Source: a virus
Length of the DNA stretch: 46,809 nucleotides
Virus record (IMG/VR): IMGVR_UViG_3300046463_000094
Location: 1 to 46,809 of that record
Direction: 5' to 3' (one strand)
Translations under genes and position numbers: made by a program
Notes under the pieces: model-generated
Database searches by the model: none
The model's input: the letters and a program-made list of their open reading frames with translations, nothing else
What the model was told of the DNA's origin: nothing
In this document: one piece after another, positions 32,722 through 40,328 of the stretch
How the letters are laid out: the number at the start of each line of letters is the position of its first letter
Numbering within the stretch: position 1 is the stretch's first letter

Positions 32722-34017
32722 TCACGCCGCTTCAGTAGGCATAAGGAGGCGTCCCCGGTCCCCGTCAAAGAGGACTTCAGCTTGCGGGCTCTTGGGTTGT
32801 CCCGTGCGGGCGAGCTTGTTTTTAGTAAGCCCAATCCAACGGGTCTTTTCGTAAAATGGATCATTGCTAGACCCAAGGGTAATGATTGCGTCCGCCGCAC
32901 CTTGCTTGCCGGTCTTGCTATCCTTGAGCATGGAGAGCGTAGGGAACGTGAGGCCGTCACCGTCCGCGCTAATTTGTGAGTTAGCAATAACGGGCGTGTC
33001 GTACTTAACGGCCATAAGGCGGCTCCATTGGTACATGGCCTCTAATACTTGGTCTGTCCGCTGACCTCCGTTACTGGCGGACCCACTAAACTTGATGTTG
33101 TCCACCATGTCAAACACAACCAAGCCAGGAGGACAGCGACGCATAATGTCCTCTACCTCGTAGCTATAAAAGTCGTGAATATCCATAACGCGGATACGGT
33201 CAACACCGCCCACGGCTGCGGCGTAAGCGCTCTTAATCTCACCCTTCTGCGTGAGCTTGATTAGGTCTGTGGTAGTACAGTTAAGCGCGGACTGATAGAT
33301 ACGGTGGACGATTCGCCTACCCGGACCCTCATTGTTGAACCACAAGACGTAACGCCCGTGGCCGGGGCCGTAATAGTCGTCAAACTGTTTTGCCATGTGG
33401 GTAATCTCACTGGCTACCATTGTGGTTTTACCCTTGTCAGGGCGAGCAGCCAACACGATAAAGTCACCCGGCCTAACGGGACGCATAACGAGGTTTAGAC
33501 ACTCCAGCCGGAAATGCAAACCCCGGTCGTCCTTGTCGTCTTGGAGAATGTCCTCAATGTCGGTATCAACCCACGGGACCCTACCCTTACGGGTCGTGTT
33601 GGTTTCGTACCGGGTAATTTCCTCTCGGAGCGAGATATAAAGGTCTATCTCCTCCCCGGCTTCGTACTTCTTAACGAGGTCCGTTACGCGGTGCGCCGTC
33701 TCCGCTGCGAGCAAGCGCTCCATAATCCCGGCCTCTAACGCAGGGTCGCAATCCTCGCTAAACACACTGCCTAGATAGCTGCGGTAAAGCCCTAGTTGCT
33801 CAGCCGTTAGCGTTGGGTGCTGGAACGAGCCGAACCACAACATAAACGGGTCTAGCTCGATGCGGTCAACGCCCGCAAACTCAGCGAAGTACTTACCAAA
33901 GTCTGCGAGGATTACCTTGCTCTTTTCCTCTAGTGCTACTGTCGGTACCGCTTTAGCTAGCCGCTCATGCCGCTCCCGCGTCTTGAACAGCCTTAACAAA
34001 GTAATTTCCAGGCTCAT
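32722..34017 (-). CDS. Replicative DNA helicase (DnaB / T7 gp4 C-terminal type)
   Basis: 431 aa with Walker A ARPDKGKTT near residue 193, Walker B LVVFDMVDNIK near 300, and RecA-fold motifs including PVIANSQISADG. The N-terminal 150 residues are a DnaB-like helical domain. In T7 primase and helicase are one protein; here the primase is the gene immediately upstream. ATG follows TTAGGAG. Confidence 0.88.
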   Translation of the reverse strand: MSLEITLLRLFKTRERHERLAKAVPTVALEEKSKVILADFGKYFAEFAGVDRIELDPFMLWFGSFQHPTLTAEQLGLYRSYLGSVFSEDCDPALEAGIMERLLAAETAHRVTDLVKKYEAGEEIDLYISLREEITRYETNTTRKGRVPWVDTDIEDILQDDKDDRGLHFRLECLNLVMRPVRPGDFIVLAARPDKGKTTMVASEITHMAKQFDDYYGPGHGRYVLWFNNEGPGRRIVHRIYQSALNCTTTDLIKLTQKGEIKSAYAAAVGGVDRIRVMDIHDFYSYEVEDIMRRCPPGLVVFDMVDNIKFSGSASNGGQRTDQVLEAMYQWSRLMAVKYDTPVIANSQISADGDGLTFPTLSMLKDSKTGKQGAADAIITLGSSNDPFYEKTRWIGLTKNKLARTGQPKSPQAEVLFDGDRGRLLMPTEAA

Positions 34018-34031
34018 GTACCTACGTACTC

Positions 34032-34847
34032 CTAAGGTCTGTACTCATTTAGAACGTCTCTAATTTGGTCACGGCTCAATAACTTAGGGTCACGCTCGCT
34101 AAGCACGCTACACGTCTTAACGCCATACGCACGTAACCGTTTAACAATCTGTCTTGCTGCTGTTTGCCCCGCCTTGTCCGGGTCTAGCCAGGTGTACACA
34201 GGCTTACCCGCCTTGATAATCTCGGCTGCGGTGTGGTCGTTGATCTTGGTACCTAGCAGACACCAACCCGCCACACCAACCCGGCTAACCTTCCATGCGC
34301 TAAGCAAGTCCTCGGTTAGCACTATGGCCGCGCCCTCTCCGTACTTAGCGATAAGGCGGCTTTTATCTACTCGCGGGTTCTTATACTTGGTTGCCAGTGT
34401 CGGCGGTAATAGCGTGCGGGCTTGCCAGTACACAACCTCTCCGGCCTCGTTGCGCACGGGCAATACCACGCGCTCTAGCTCGGGATTCCAGTAAATTCCC
34501 AACGCTTCTATATCTGTATTGCTAACTCCAGCCCGATAGAGCCATACACGGGCCGCAAGGGGCCATTGCTGCGGCTCATAGACGGCTGGCATGGGTAGGC
34601 TAGGGCTAATCTGTGCGATCCGCTCAGCGTCCCGCATTCGCTCGATACGCGCTAACTTAGCCGCCAGGTTCTCCGGGGCTTTTTCATGCCAACCCTTGTA
34701 ACCGCAGCGGTGGCAGTACGCGCTGTATCCTTCCTCTTTGTGGTTAAGCTGGAGGGCCGCGCCCTCTCCGCAATCATGCGGAATCTTGCGCGTGTATCCC
34801 TCCGGCAACCTCTCAGCGTGCGCTACCCAATCCTTAGAATCGCTCAC
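34032..34847 (-). CDS. DNA primase (T7 gp4 N-terminal type)
   Basis: 271 aa, GTG start after AAGGAGG. The zinc-binding start has CHRCGYKGWH and an upstream Cys (PHDCGEG). The TOPRIM core follows, with IVLTEDLLSAWK (Glu) near 165 and TWLDPDKAGQ (Asp-x-Asp) near 215. Makes RNA primers for the adjacent helicase and polymerase. Confidence 0.87.
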   Translation of the reverse strand: MSDSKDWVAHAERLPEGYTRKIPHDCGEGAALQLNHKEEGYSAYCHRCGYKGWHEKAPENLAAKLARIERMRDAERIAQISPSLPMPAVYEPQQWPLAARVWLYRAGVSNTDIEALGIYWNPELERVVLPVRNEAGEVVYWQARTLLPPTLATKYKNPRVDKSRLIAKYGEGAAIVLTEDLLSAWKVSRVGVAGWCLLGTKINDHTAAEIIKAGKPVYTWLDPDKAGQTAARQIVKRLRAYGVKTCSVLSERDPKLLSRDQIRDVLNEYRP

Positions 34848-34859
34848 GCTGTCACCTCC

Positions 34860-35072
34860 TTAGAAACGGTACTTGCTGCGGCTTTTGCGCTTACCCGTGA
34901 AGATCGCGAGTACACCAAACACTCCGGCCCCGAACAACATTAGAGCCGCCCAAATGGCAAACCCAATCCAAAGCGGCAAGGTAACCAGCCACCAAGACCA
35001 CGTAGCCACTACGCCAATACCCAGGAGTTTGAGGACGAGGAAAATAATGAATACGATAGTTGCGAGTGACAT
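34860..35072 (-). CDS. Small membrane protein (TMEM Fragile-X-F type)
   Basis: 70 aa with two hydrophobic segments (about 4-26 and 28-58), WSWWLVTLPLWIGFAIW in the middle and a basic tail. Matches the pattern of short phage proteins assigned to the transmembrane Fragile-X-F family. Function unknown. Strong AAGGAG ribosome site. Confidence 0.6.
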   Translation of the reverse strand: MSLATIVFIIFLVLKLLGIGVVATWSWWLVTLPLWIGFAIWAALMLFGAGVFGVLAIFTGKRKSRSKYRF

Positions 35073-35081
35073 AACCGCTCC

Positions 35082-35375
35082 TTAAAACTGTTTATCTACG
35101 CCGTGTTTCGCGGCCTCTGCCGTAGCCACGGTAGCAACACGGTTAGCCTCATGTGCGGCCTTGCCTGCAATCTGCTCGGCGCTATACGCCTGTACTCGGT
35201 GATACGAGGCGAGTTGACCAAAGCGAGCTACCCGCGACTCCGCGCGCTTAACCATCGCGCTAAGGCTTTTAACGTGCATGTCTACCAACTTGACCCGGAC
35301 GGCTACAGACATAGTTGCGGCGGCTTGGTGTGCTGCGTTGAACGCAACGAGTACGGCGCGTGTAATGTGGTGCAT
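35082..35375 (-). CDS. Hypothetical Ala-rich helical protein (97 aa)
   Basis: ATG 35375 after AAGGATACG; the open frame extends further upstream but without ribosome site. Helical with many Ala and Val, HxxA repeats, and no membrane segment. Not recognised. Lies between two small early genes. Confidence 0.5.
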   Translation of the reverse strand: MHHITRAVLVAFNAAHQAAATMSVAVRVKLVDMHVKSLSAMVKRAESRVARFGQLASYHRVQAYSAEQIAGKAAHEANRVATVATAEAAKHGVDKQF

Positions 35376-35385
35376 GGTCGTATCC

Positions 35386-35673
35386 TTAATTGTTGGTTGC
35401 TTGGCGGTACATTTCCCGCGCTTCGATATACGCCGCGTAATGAAAGTCTGCGGCCTCGTACTCCTCTTGGGCTTGCTCTTTGTACGTTGCAGCGGTGATA
35501 CATGCCCCGGCAATTCGGGCCGTCGCGGCCATACGCCCAAGGTCTCGCGCTACCTCGTTGCACTCCAGGAATTCCAGGTAATGCTCTTTCTCGATACGCT
35601 TAAGGTACTCAAGCCTCCGCGCCTCAAGTTGCTCTCTTTTACTGCGCAACCACGTTGCAATGCGCTTAATCAT
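35386..35673 (-). CDS. Hypothetical coiled-coil protein (95 aa)
   Basis: Starts ATG 35673 after AAGAGGG. Strongly helical and charged (RSKREQLEARRLEYLKRIEKE, split here from its context), with an Ala-rich middle and EA-rich end. Not recognised. Overlaps the preceding gene by four bases (ATGA-type). Confidence 0.5.
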   Translation of the reverse strand: MIKRIATWLRSKREQLEARRLEYLKRIEKEHYLEFLECNEVARDLGRMAATARIAGACITAATYKEQAQEEYEAADFHYAAYIEAREMYRQATNN

Positions 35674-35879
35674 GTCGCCCTCTTAAGTGCGGTAGATATC
35701 TCTAGCGTGTACTGCGTCTCGCCCGCTGCGTCGCGGATTAGAAACGGGTACTCGTCAGGGTGTTCTATCGGGTCGGTGTCCACTTCCTCACGTAACGCGG
35801 TCATTGCGTCTATGAGCGTGGGGTAACCCGCATGAGACGCGCGAGAGCGGCCCCATGCGTCCGTAATGAAGTAGTTCAC
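35670..35879 (-). CDS. Hypothetical protein (69 aa)
   Basis: GTG start just after the DpdA-like gene's stop. Small mixed alpha-beta product (FITDAWGRSR... and FLIRDAAGETQYTLEIS). Not recognised. Coupled to both neighbours. Confidence 0.5.
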   Translation of the reverse strand: MNYFITDAWGRSRASHAGYPTLIDAMTALREEVDTDPIEHPDEYPFLIRDAAGETQYTLEISTALKRAT

Positions 35880-35880
35880 T

Positions 35881-36282
35881 TCAGATCAGGTTAGCCAGTG
35901 GGTCACCGTTAGCCGCCTCGGCGGAAGCGCCGCCGCCGTACACCTCTTGGAATACAACCGCTTGCGCCTCGCCGCGCGCCTCAGCCTCTTGGGCCTCCTC
36001 ACCAACGCCCACAATGTCGCCCGGACGGATAGACACAATCTCCTCCTCCGCGCCGTCGCCCTTAATCACGCGGATAAACTTACCTTTGTCCGTGTCGATA
36101 ACTGAGCGGACTTCCCCGCCGTAGGTCTTGCGGTTGTCCTTTCGACCAAAGACGAATTGGATAACGTCCCCGGCCTTGAGGTTGTCAATGAACCCTTGAG
36201 CTTTCTCGGCGGCGGCCATTTCAGCGCGCTTCTTTTGGAGGTTTGCGATTTGTGCGTCGATTTCTACGATAGTCTTAGCCAT
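35881..36282 (-). CDS. Possible separately translated C-terminal domain (133 aa)
   Basis: In-frame ATG 36282 is preceded by AGGA with an ideal 7-base gap. The product starts MAKTIVEIDAQIANLQ, a natural beginning for a coiled coil, then an SH3-like stretch (GDVIQFVFGRKDNRKTYGGEVR) and an acidic end with the DPLAxL motif. Either two genes have fused or a second protein is made from the same frame. Confidence 0.45.
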   Translation of the reverse strand: MAKTIVEIDAQIANLQKKRAEMAAAEKAQGFIDNLKAGDVIQFVFGRKDNRKTYGGEVRSVIDTDKGKFIRVIKGDGAEEEIVSIRPGDIVGVGEEAQEAEARGEAQAVVFQEVYGGGASAEAANGDPLANLI

Positions 36283-36978
36283 TTCAAATTCCTGTATGTC
36301 GATTTGTTGCGGCTCGCGCCACGTTAAAGGAGGGTTTACAGCGTTGATACGATTAGCCATACAGCCGGGACACTTTCCGGCTGACTTATAGTTACGAGAC
36401 ACATTGACGCTATCGGCGCTAGAGAGCGGCCAACGCTTGTGTAGCTGGCCTAACATACGGAGACCGTGAAGCCACGGGAGCGAGGTACGTCTAGACGATA
36501 GATAATCAAACGCATCATCCATGCGCGCTTCCCACAGTGGGCTACCAACTTGCCAGTACTCTGCGGACGATCCTAGGCATACTTTCGGCCACTCGTCTGC
36601 AAGCTCAAGGAGGTAATCCAGGTCTAGGCCCAAATGCCAAACGGGCGCGCCTAACTCTTTCCGAAAGGGCCACGTCTTTAGAAACTCCCTTTGTTTCTCC
36701 ACGTCTCCGCCGATAACATCCGGGACCACGGCCCAATGTGGGTGGCCTAGCTTCCCCTCAAGCCACGCGTAAAACGCGTTAGGGTCCATATCGTTACCGT
36801 TTTTCTGGTAATAACTAAACGCGCCGTTATCCCACATTACCGACTGAGCATGTTTTAACGCCCAATCTATATTCGTCTCACGGGCCGTGGCATAGGAGAT
36901 ACACACGTTTTGACCGTTGAACGTTTCGTACAGAGTAGCCAGGGGAGTTAGAGGTAGCCCGTGGTAATGCAACGCCAT
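35881..36978 (-). CDS. DpdA/TGT-like transglycosylase fused to a second domain
   Basis: 365 aa. Residues 1-230 look like a TIM-barrel of the queuine/DpdA transglycosylase superfamily: DNGAF (50-54) in the place of the DSGGF substrate loop, VPDVIGG (85-91), VCLGSS (133-138), LHGL (170-173) and SADSVNVS (187-194), the last matching the ADSxxxS pattern of DpdA proteins; CPGC (203-206) may bind zinc. DpdA swaps guanine in DNA for a 7-deazaguanine. Residues 233-365 form a separate coiled-coil plus beta domain ending DPLANLI, similar to the SSB tail. An internal start at 36282 could make that domain alone. The family call is from pattern recognition, without a search. Confidence 0.6.
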   Translation of the reverse strand: MALHYHGLPLTPLATLYETFNGQNVCISYATARETNIDWALKHAQSVMWDNGAFSYYQKNGNDMDPNAFYAWLEGKLGHPHWAVVPDVIGGDVEKQREFLKTWPFRKELGAPVWHLGLDLDYLLELADEWPKVCLGSSAEYWQVGSPLWEARMDDAFDYLSSRRTSLPWLHGLRMLGQLHKRWPLSSADSVNVSRNYKSAGKCPGCMANRINAVNPPLTWREPQQIDIQEFEMAKTIVEIDAQIANLQKKRAEMAAAEKAQGFIDNLKAGDVIQFVFGRKDNRKTYGGEVRSVIDTDKGKFIRVIKGDGAEEEIVSIRPGDIVGVGEEAQEAEARGEAQAVVFQEVYGGGASAEAANGDPLANLI

Positions 36979-37227
36979 TTAAGGCGCGTGAGCTACTACG
37001 AGTACGCCAGAGTGGTAGCCCTTGGTGATAACCTCCGCGCCTAGCTTTTGCGCCATGTCCAGCGTTAGCGCCTCCTGGAACATAGACGCGGTGGTGTACT
37101 CGTCACTCAAGGCTAGAATCTCCTCCACGTTGATTTGACGTTCAGAGCGTACTTCCGTCTCGTACACGTCGCGCTTGCCGTCTACCGGACAGTGGCTTAC
37201 TACTTTCAGGTGGTAACTCAGCCGCAT
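36979..37227 (-). CDS. Small T-fold-like protein (possible QueF/QueD relative)
   Basis: 82 aa from ATG 37227 with AGGG eight bases upstream; it overlaps the end of the upstream gene. Pattern: strand, HCPVDGKRD, strand, NVEEI helix, MFQEALT helix, two strands ending HSGVLVV. That is the beta2-alpha2-beta2 order of a T-fold, and CPV.G..D, VE and FxE parallel conserved sites of QueF (preQ0 reductase), though typical QueF is nearly twice as long. It lies directly before the DpdA-like gene. Tentative. Confidence 0.4.
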   Translation of the reverse strand: MRLSYHLKVVSHCPVDGKRDVYETEVRSERQINVEEILALSDEYTTASMFQEALTLDMAQKLGAEVITKGYHSGVLVVAHAP

Positions 37228-37610
37228 TCCGTAGCCCTTAAAATGTGCATAACAGCGGCGTCTACTGACTTGAAAACGGATGTGCTGTGATATAGCAACC
37301 ACGGACTCAGCGGCTTATCCTGCGCGTCAATGACGATTACGGGTTTATGCTGCTGATAGGCCAACAGCACTTCCATGCTCGTACCAACAGAGGGTTTATC
37401 AAAGTAAACGAGGAAAACCGTACTTTCCTCAATATCTACCTTGTCACCCTCCACAATCGCGGCCACGTTGTCCGCCTCAGTACCTCGGTAGTCGCGCCGC
37501 ATTGGGTCCAGTACGTGAGACTCGCCCAACATACCGGTAGCCTGTGCGCGCCACGTCTTACAATCGTCATCGGAGCGGCCATTGATCGGCCCGCAAAGGT
37601 ACACTTTCAT
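37218..37610 (-). CDS. Nucleoside 2-deoxyribosyltransferase-like protein
   Basis: 130 aa with the family start KVYLCGPINGRSDDDCK, ESTVFLVYFDKPSVGTSMEV (catalytic Glu in GTSMEV) and KPVIVI. Such enzymes cut or exchange the base of deoxynucleosides or their monophosphates, in the cytoplasm. With the DpdA-like and T-fold genes directly downstream it may supply or clear modified bases. ATG after TAGGAC. Confidence 0.65.
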   Translation of the reverse strand: MKVYLCGPINGRSDDDCKTWRAQATGMLGESHVLDPMRRDYRGTEADNVAAIVEGDKVDIEESTVFLVYFDKPSVGTSMEVLLAYQQHKPVIVIDAQDKPLSPWLLYHSTSVFKSVDAAVMHILRATECG

Positions 37611-37645
37611 ACCAGTAGTCCTAAGTATCTATGGTTAAAGGTTGG

Positions 37646-38071
37646 TTACTTGACTTCGTTAAGCTCACGGATTGTTTCCGTGCGCTCGGTGAGCTTCACA
37701 GTCTTATGCACGGTGCGAACTACGGAGAAAATCTCGAATGTGCGGCCCGGTTCGGCAGACTCGCGGATACCCGCCTCTGCTTCCTCCACGCTGGCGTACT
37801 CGATATCCCACGCTAAGCACTCCGGGTAATCCGTGCTGATAACCTTGTAGACGGTTGCGGGTTCGTTGACCAACTCATACTTACGCGCCCACCGTCTATG
37901 GTGCGGGTGTACCTTAGCCAGTTCCGCTAGGCGGAGGAGTTGCCCGTCCACACCCTCGGTTACTTCTACTACCGTATATACGCAGCCGATTTGCGCGCCC
38001 ACGCCGTACCACTCCGCCGGGCCGTCGCTGACGTTGCGCACCTTGTCACCAACCTCAAATTGCTTGCTCAT
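37646..38071 (-). CDS. SH3/KOW-like early protein, paralogue A (141 aa)
   Basis: Start chosen at the second ATG (38071), nine bases after AGGAG; the first ATG (38077) is only three bases away. An N-terminal strand-rich segment FEVGDKVRNV...CVYTVVEVTE, typical of small SH3/KOW barrels, is followed by a second domain with DIEYASVEEAEAG. The same two-part layout occurs in the gene at 38293-38667. Unknown function; nucleic acid binding is possible. Confidence 0.5.
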   Translation of the reverse strand: MSKQFEVGDKVRNVSDGPAEWYGVGAQIGCVYTVVEVTEGVDGQLLRLAELAKVHPHHRRWARKYELVNEPATVYKVISTDYPECLAWDIEYASVEEAEAGIRESAEPGRTFEIFSVVRTVHKTVKLTERTETIRELNEVK

Positions 38072-38104
38072 ATCCATGTACTCCTAAGTATCTATGTTTA
38101 ACGA

Positions 38105-38296
38105 TTAGGCGGCTTTGCGGAGCCACACAAGAGAATGCGGGGAATTCTTAAGCGGGTGTTCGCTCGGGAGAAAGTCCGCAAAGCATGAGTGCGATACGCA
38201 CCCGAACATATCGGTAGAGAACACACACGGACCACAACCGGAATCGTGCGGATTCTCGACTAGCTCTAGCTCGGAATGCTCGCTTAGGATCGTCAT
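38105..38296 (-). CDS. Hypothetical Cys-containing protein (63 aa)
   Basis: ATGA overlap with the upstream paralogue B. Contains CGPC, FGC and HSC segments, so four Cys that could bind a metal, and a basic end. Not recognised. Between the two SH3-like paralogues. Confidence 0.5.
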   Translation of the reverse strand: MTILSEHSELELVENPHDSGCGPCVFSTDMFGCVSHSCFADFLPSEHPLKNSPHSLVWLRKAA

Positions 38297-38667
38297 GCTG
38301 CCTCCACCTTGATACTAGCGCGCACCTTTCCGAGAGACTCCACACGGATAAGCTCAAACTCGCCCGTGATACCGTTATCCCGCAACCAATCGCCAGCGGC
38401 TACCGGAGTATCAAACTCGGTGTCAAGGAGCTTGCCGCGCTCAAGGATACGGACATTGGTCGTGGGTGCTGCAATACGTTCAAACTCGCACTCCGCACGG
38501 TGCCTATCGGTATTCCCGTGGTCATCTGCCGCAAGGTGGATTTGATAATGGCTACCTCCGCAACTAAGGCGCACACAGGTAACCTCATATGCCCGCCCTG
38601 CGGTGAAGCCGATCTGGTTGGATCGCGGCGTTACCTTGTCACCAACCTTAAACTTTGCTTCGTTCAT
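38293..38667 (-). CDS. SH3/KOW-like early protein, paralogue B (124 aa)
   Basis: ATG 38667 in an ATGA overlap with the upstream gene. Starts MNEAKFKVGDKVTPRS and continues AYEVTCVRL, matching paralogue A's barrel, then a second domain with DTEFDTPVAAGDWLRDNG. Likely gene duplication within the early region. Function unknown. Confidence 0.5.
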   Translation of the reverse strand: MNEAKFKVGDKVTPRSNQIGFTAGRAYEVTCVRLSCGGSHYQIHLAADDHGNTDRHRAECEFERIAAPTTNVRILERGKLLDTEFDTPVAAGDWLRDNGITGEFELIRVESLGKVRASIKVEAA

Positions 38668-38825
38668 ACCGCCTCCGAGTGTTTGCCCGATTTGTTCCAC
38701 TTGATTACGGCCCGTCCTGCTACACGGGGTTTTACTGCTACGCCGTGTGCGTTCAGGTTCGCGGGCTTACCCATGCTAGGTACCCAACTCGTAGCCCGTT
38801 CCGGCTTGATAAAATTACGCTCCAC
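38664..38825 (-). CDS. Hypothetical basic protein (53 aa)
   Basis: GTG 38825, ten bases after AGGAG. Basic, Pro-containing product (starts MERNFIKPERATSWVPSM) with no membrane segment. The frame is open further upstream without a ribosome site. Not recognised; early leftward gene. Confidence 0.45.
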   Translation of the reverse strand: MERNFIKPERATSWVPSMGKPANLNAHGVAVKPRVAGRAVIKWNKSGKHSEAV

Positions 38826-38859
38826 TTCCGCTGTACTCCTAACTATTGTGGTTCGTGGG

Positions 38860-39045
38860 TTAGCGCAGCACGGCGCGGGACTTAAGGCTAAAGAATTCTT
38901 TGTCTGACTCGCGGCGGTTACCGACCACAACGCGCTTAGCGTCTTGGTCAAAGTTGAGGTACTGGCCTACGGTGTGCGCGCGGTCAAAGTTGAACGGGCG
39001 CGGCTGCGTTGCGGGCGTTGCTGCGGTCTTTGCGGTGGTGTTCAT
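38860..39045 (-). CDS. Hypothetical protein (61 aa)
   Basis: ATG after TTTAGGAACTGAT. Thr/Ala/Pro-rich start, then FNFDRAHTVGQYLNFDQDAKRVVV. The word FNFDRA and related polar stretches suggest a small DNA-mimic or peptide-like early protein, but nothing is recognised. Confidence 0.45.
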   Translation of the reverse strand: MNTTAKTAATPATQPRPFNFDRAHTVGQYLNFDQDAKRVVVGNRRESDKEFFSLKSRAVLR

Positions 39046-39100
39046 ATCAGTTCCTAAAGAGGGTGTAGGGCCTAGTGCGGCCCCGTTGCGTTTACAACTT

Positions 39101-39129
39101 CCTGGATTCCTAACTACCTGGATTCCTAA
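39101..39129. repeat. Tandem CCTGGATTCCTAA repeat
   Basis: The 13-base word occurs at 39101-39113 and 39117-39129 (period 16) in the gap between two early genes. On the minus strand each copy reads TTAGGAATCCAGG, containing a weak ribosome-site-like TTAGGA. Confidence 0.6.
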
Positions 39130-39138
39130 GTAATTCGG

Positions 39139-39387
39139 TCAATGAAAGAGCGGTACCTCGTCCTGTACCTCAATTTGATTCGGTGTCGGAAGTATTGCGG
39201 CAAGCTCGCGGAGCGTCTCCTCGAAGTCTCCCGCGCAATTGGTTACTACCGTTACGAGCATCCCACGGTTAAGCTCAGTTACGCACGTTCGATACACATG
39301 CATACCGCAATGGGTCAGGCTAGACGTTAGGCCAAGCAAAGCAGGCTTGCCGCTAACGGGTACGGAGACTTGCAAAGTTTTAATCAT
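39139..39387 (-). CDS. Hypothetical protein (82 aa)
   Basis: Starts at ATG 39387 (MIKTLQVSVPVSGKPALLG); an upstream TTG at 39417 is in frame but neither has a good ribosome site. Alternating strand and helix pattern, with an acidic helix FEETLRELAAILP near the end. Not recognised. Confidence 0.4.
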   Translation of the reverse strand: MIKTLQVSVPVSGKPALLGLTSSLTHCGMHVYRTCVTELNRGMLVTVVTNCAGDFEETLRELAAILPTPNQIEVQDEVPLFH

Positions 39388-39460
39388 GTATTGTGGTGCT
39401 ACTGGTTGCTCACGCAACGACTTGGTTACTGGTCAGGTAACCTTTACCTGGTACGTCTAA

Positions 39461-39703
39461 CTAATTGCCATACGGTAGTGCGGTGCTGTCCGCGTCCCTC
39501 CATTCTGGAATGTCAGACCAAGGTACGGCTTTGGTCGGTGCTGCGTTACGGTTAGTGTTGCGGCTAAACTTGAACCCCTGTACCCGCTCCGCTGTCATAC
39601 CAGGCGATGGCTTAGACGGCGCTTGCTTGGGTTTCTTAGCGGACGCTGGCAAGACCTCCGTAACATCGGTAAACTTCTGGCGTTGGTCAATGTATGCACG
39701 CAT
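39461..39703 (-). CDS. First leftward early protein (80 aa), unknown
   Basis: ATG 39703 after AAAGGA with a 6-base gap. Very polar and basic in the middle (KKPKQAPSKPSPG), with aromatic patches FKFSRN and VPWSDIPEW; probably partly disordered. As the first gene behind the leftward promoters it is a candidate host-takeover factor. Xp10 encodes a 73-aa early inhibitor of host RNA polymerase (p7); no sequence likeness to it is claimed. Confidence 0.5.
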   Translation of the reverse strand: MRAYIDQRQKFTDVTEVLPASAKKPKQAPSKPSPGMTAERVQGFKFSRNTNRNAAPTKAVPWSDIPEWRDADSTALPYGN

Positions 39704-40095
39704 GGGATTCCTTTGGTTAGCAAGGAACACTCTTATAGAATGCGCCTTGGTAACTTCAGTTACTCCGTAACACTTGTGCACCGGGATTTAAGACCCCTCA
39801 CCGCTCTGTCAACCTTGCTATACGTAAGTACGGCTTGGTGTCTCTGCGGCTGCTACGGTTCGATCCGGCTTAACTCGTTATCCGGTACTTGTCGTTACGG
39901 CTCGGGTCTAATCCCTTACCGCCATTCCACAACTGGTACACCTATCTACGGGCTTAACTTGTGCGCTAATGGTTCGCCACACCAACAGTACCCGGTGCCT
40001 AACGGCCACATGCCCGGTAACTCGCCTATCGCATGTCAAACTTACCTACAACTTTGTTTCACCTCGTTACACACAGTAACAAGTGCGTGGGCTGA
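39704..40095 (-). other. Long untranslated leader of the leftward unit
   Basis: About 390 bases with no supported gene on the minus strand. It holds many GTTAC/GTAAC words, among them the inverted pairs GTTAC-5-GTAAC (40066-40080) and GTAAC-4-GTTAC (39750-39763). An open frame on the plus strand (39623-40102) has unnatural, Cys/Ser/Leu-rich composition and is not called. The leader may carry operators or antitermination sites. Confidence 0.4.
39785..39812 (-). promoter_or_regulatory. Weak third leftward promoter candidate
   Basis: Minus strand TTGACA, 16 bases, TAAATC, about 80 bases before the first leftward gene. Perfect -35, poor -10. Confidence 0.3.
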
Positions 40096-40124
40096 ATGTT
40101 AGCTAGGCCGCATTCGGGTGTCAA
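40096..40124 (-). promoter_or_regulatory. Leftward early promoter 2
   Basis: Minus strand TTGACA, 17 bases, TAACAT, preceded by CAAAAACG, which resembles the CAAAAGCA preceding the other early -35 boxes. A good sigma70 promoter for host RNA polymerase. Confidence 0.6.
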
Positions 40125-40211
40125 CGTTTTTGTTGAACCGTTTACTTCCCTTGTACTCTAGCGCTCACCGCCTTGCTGCTAGCGCTTGCTACTGCGCTGA
40201 CCACGGAACGA

Positions 40212-40240
40212 AATGTACGCGAGTACACATATCTTGTCAA
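40212..40240 (-). promoter_or_regulatory. Leftward early promoter 1
   Basis: Minus strand TTGACA, 17 bases, TACATT. Divergent to the rightward promoter about 60 bases away. Should start the leftward unit near 40205. Confidence 0.6.
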
Positions 40241-40298
40241 TCTTTGTGCGTAGGTACATACCCGACGTGTTAAGTGTGTACAGAGTTGCGCAAAAGCA

Positions 40299-40328
40299 TT
40301 GACAACACGCCGTTTACCCTAGTACAGT
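40299..40328 (+). promoter_or_regulatory. Rightward early promoter
   Basis: TTGACA at 40299-40304, 18 bases, TACAGT at 40323-40328, with the A-rich CAAAAGCA directly upstream. Lies 35 bases before the recombinase-like gene. The 14-base word CAAAAGCATTGACA recurs on the minus strand at 19025-19038. Confidence 0.65.

Noticed and set aside
39623-40102. 159-aa plus-strand open frame in the leftward leader
   Set aside because: Cys/Ser/Tyr/Leu-rich random-like composition, no ribosome site, opposite to strong leftward promoters.
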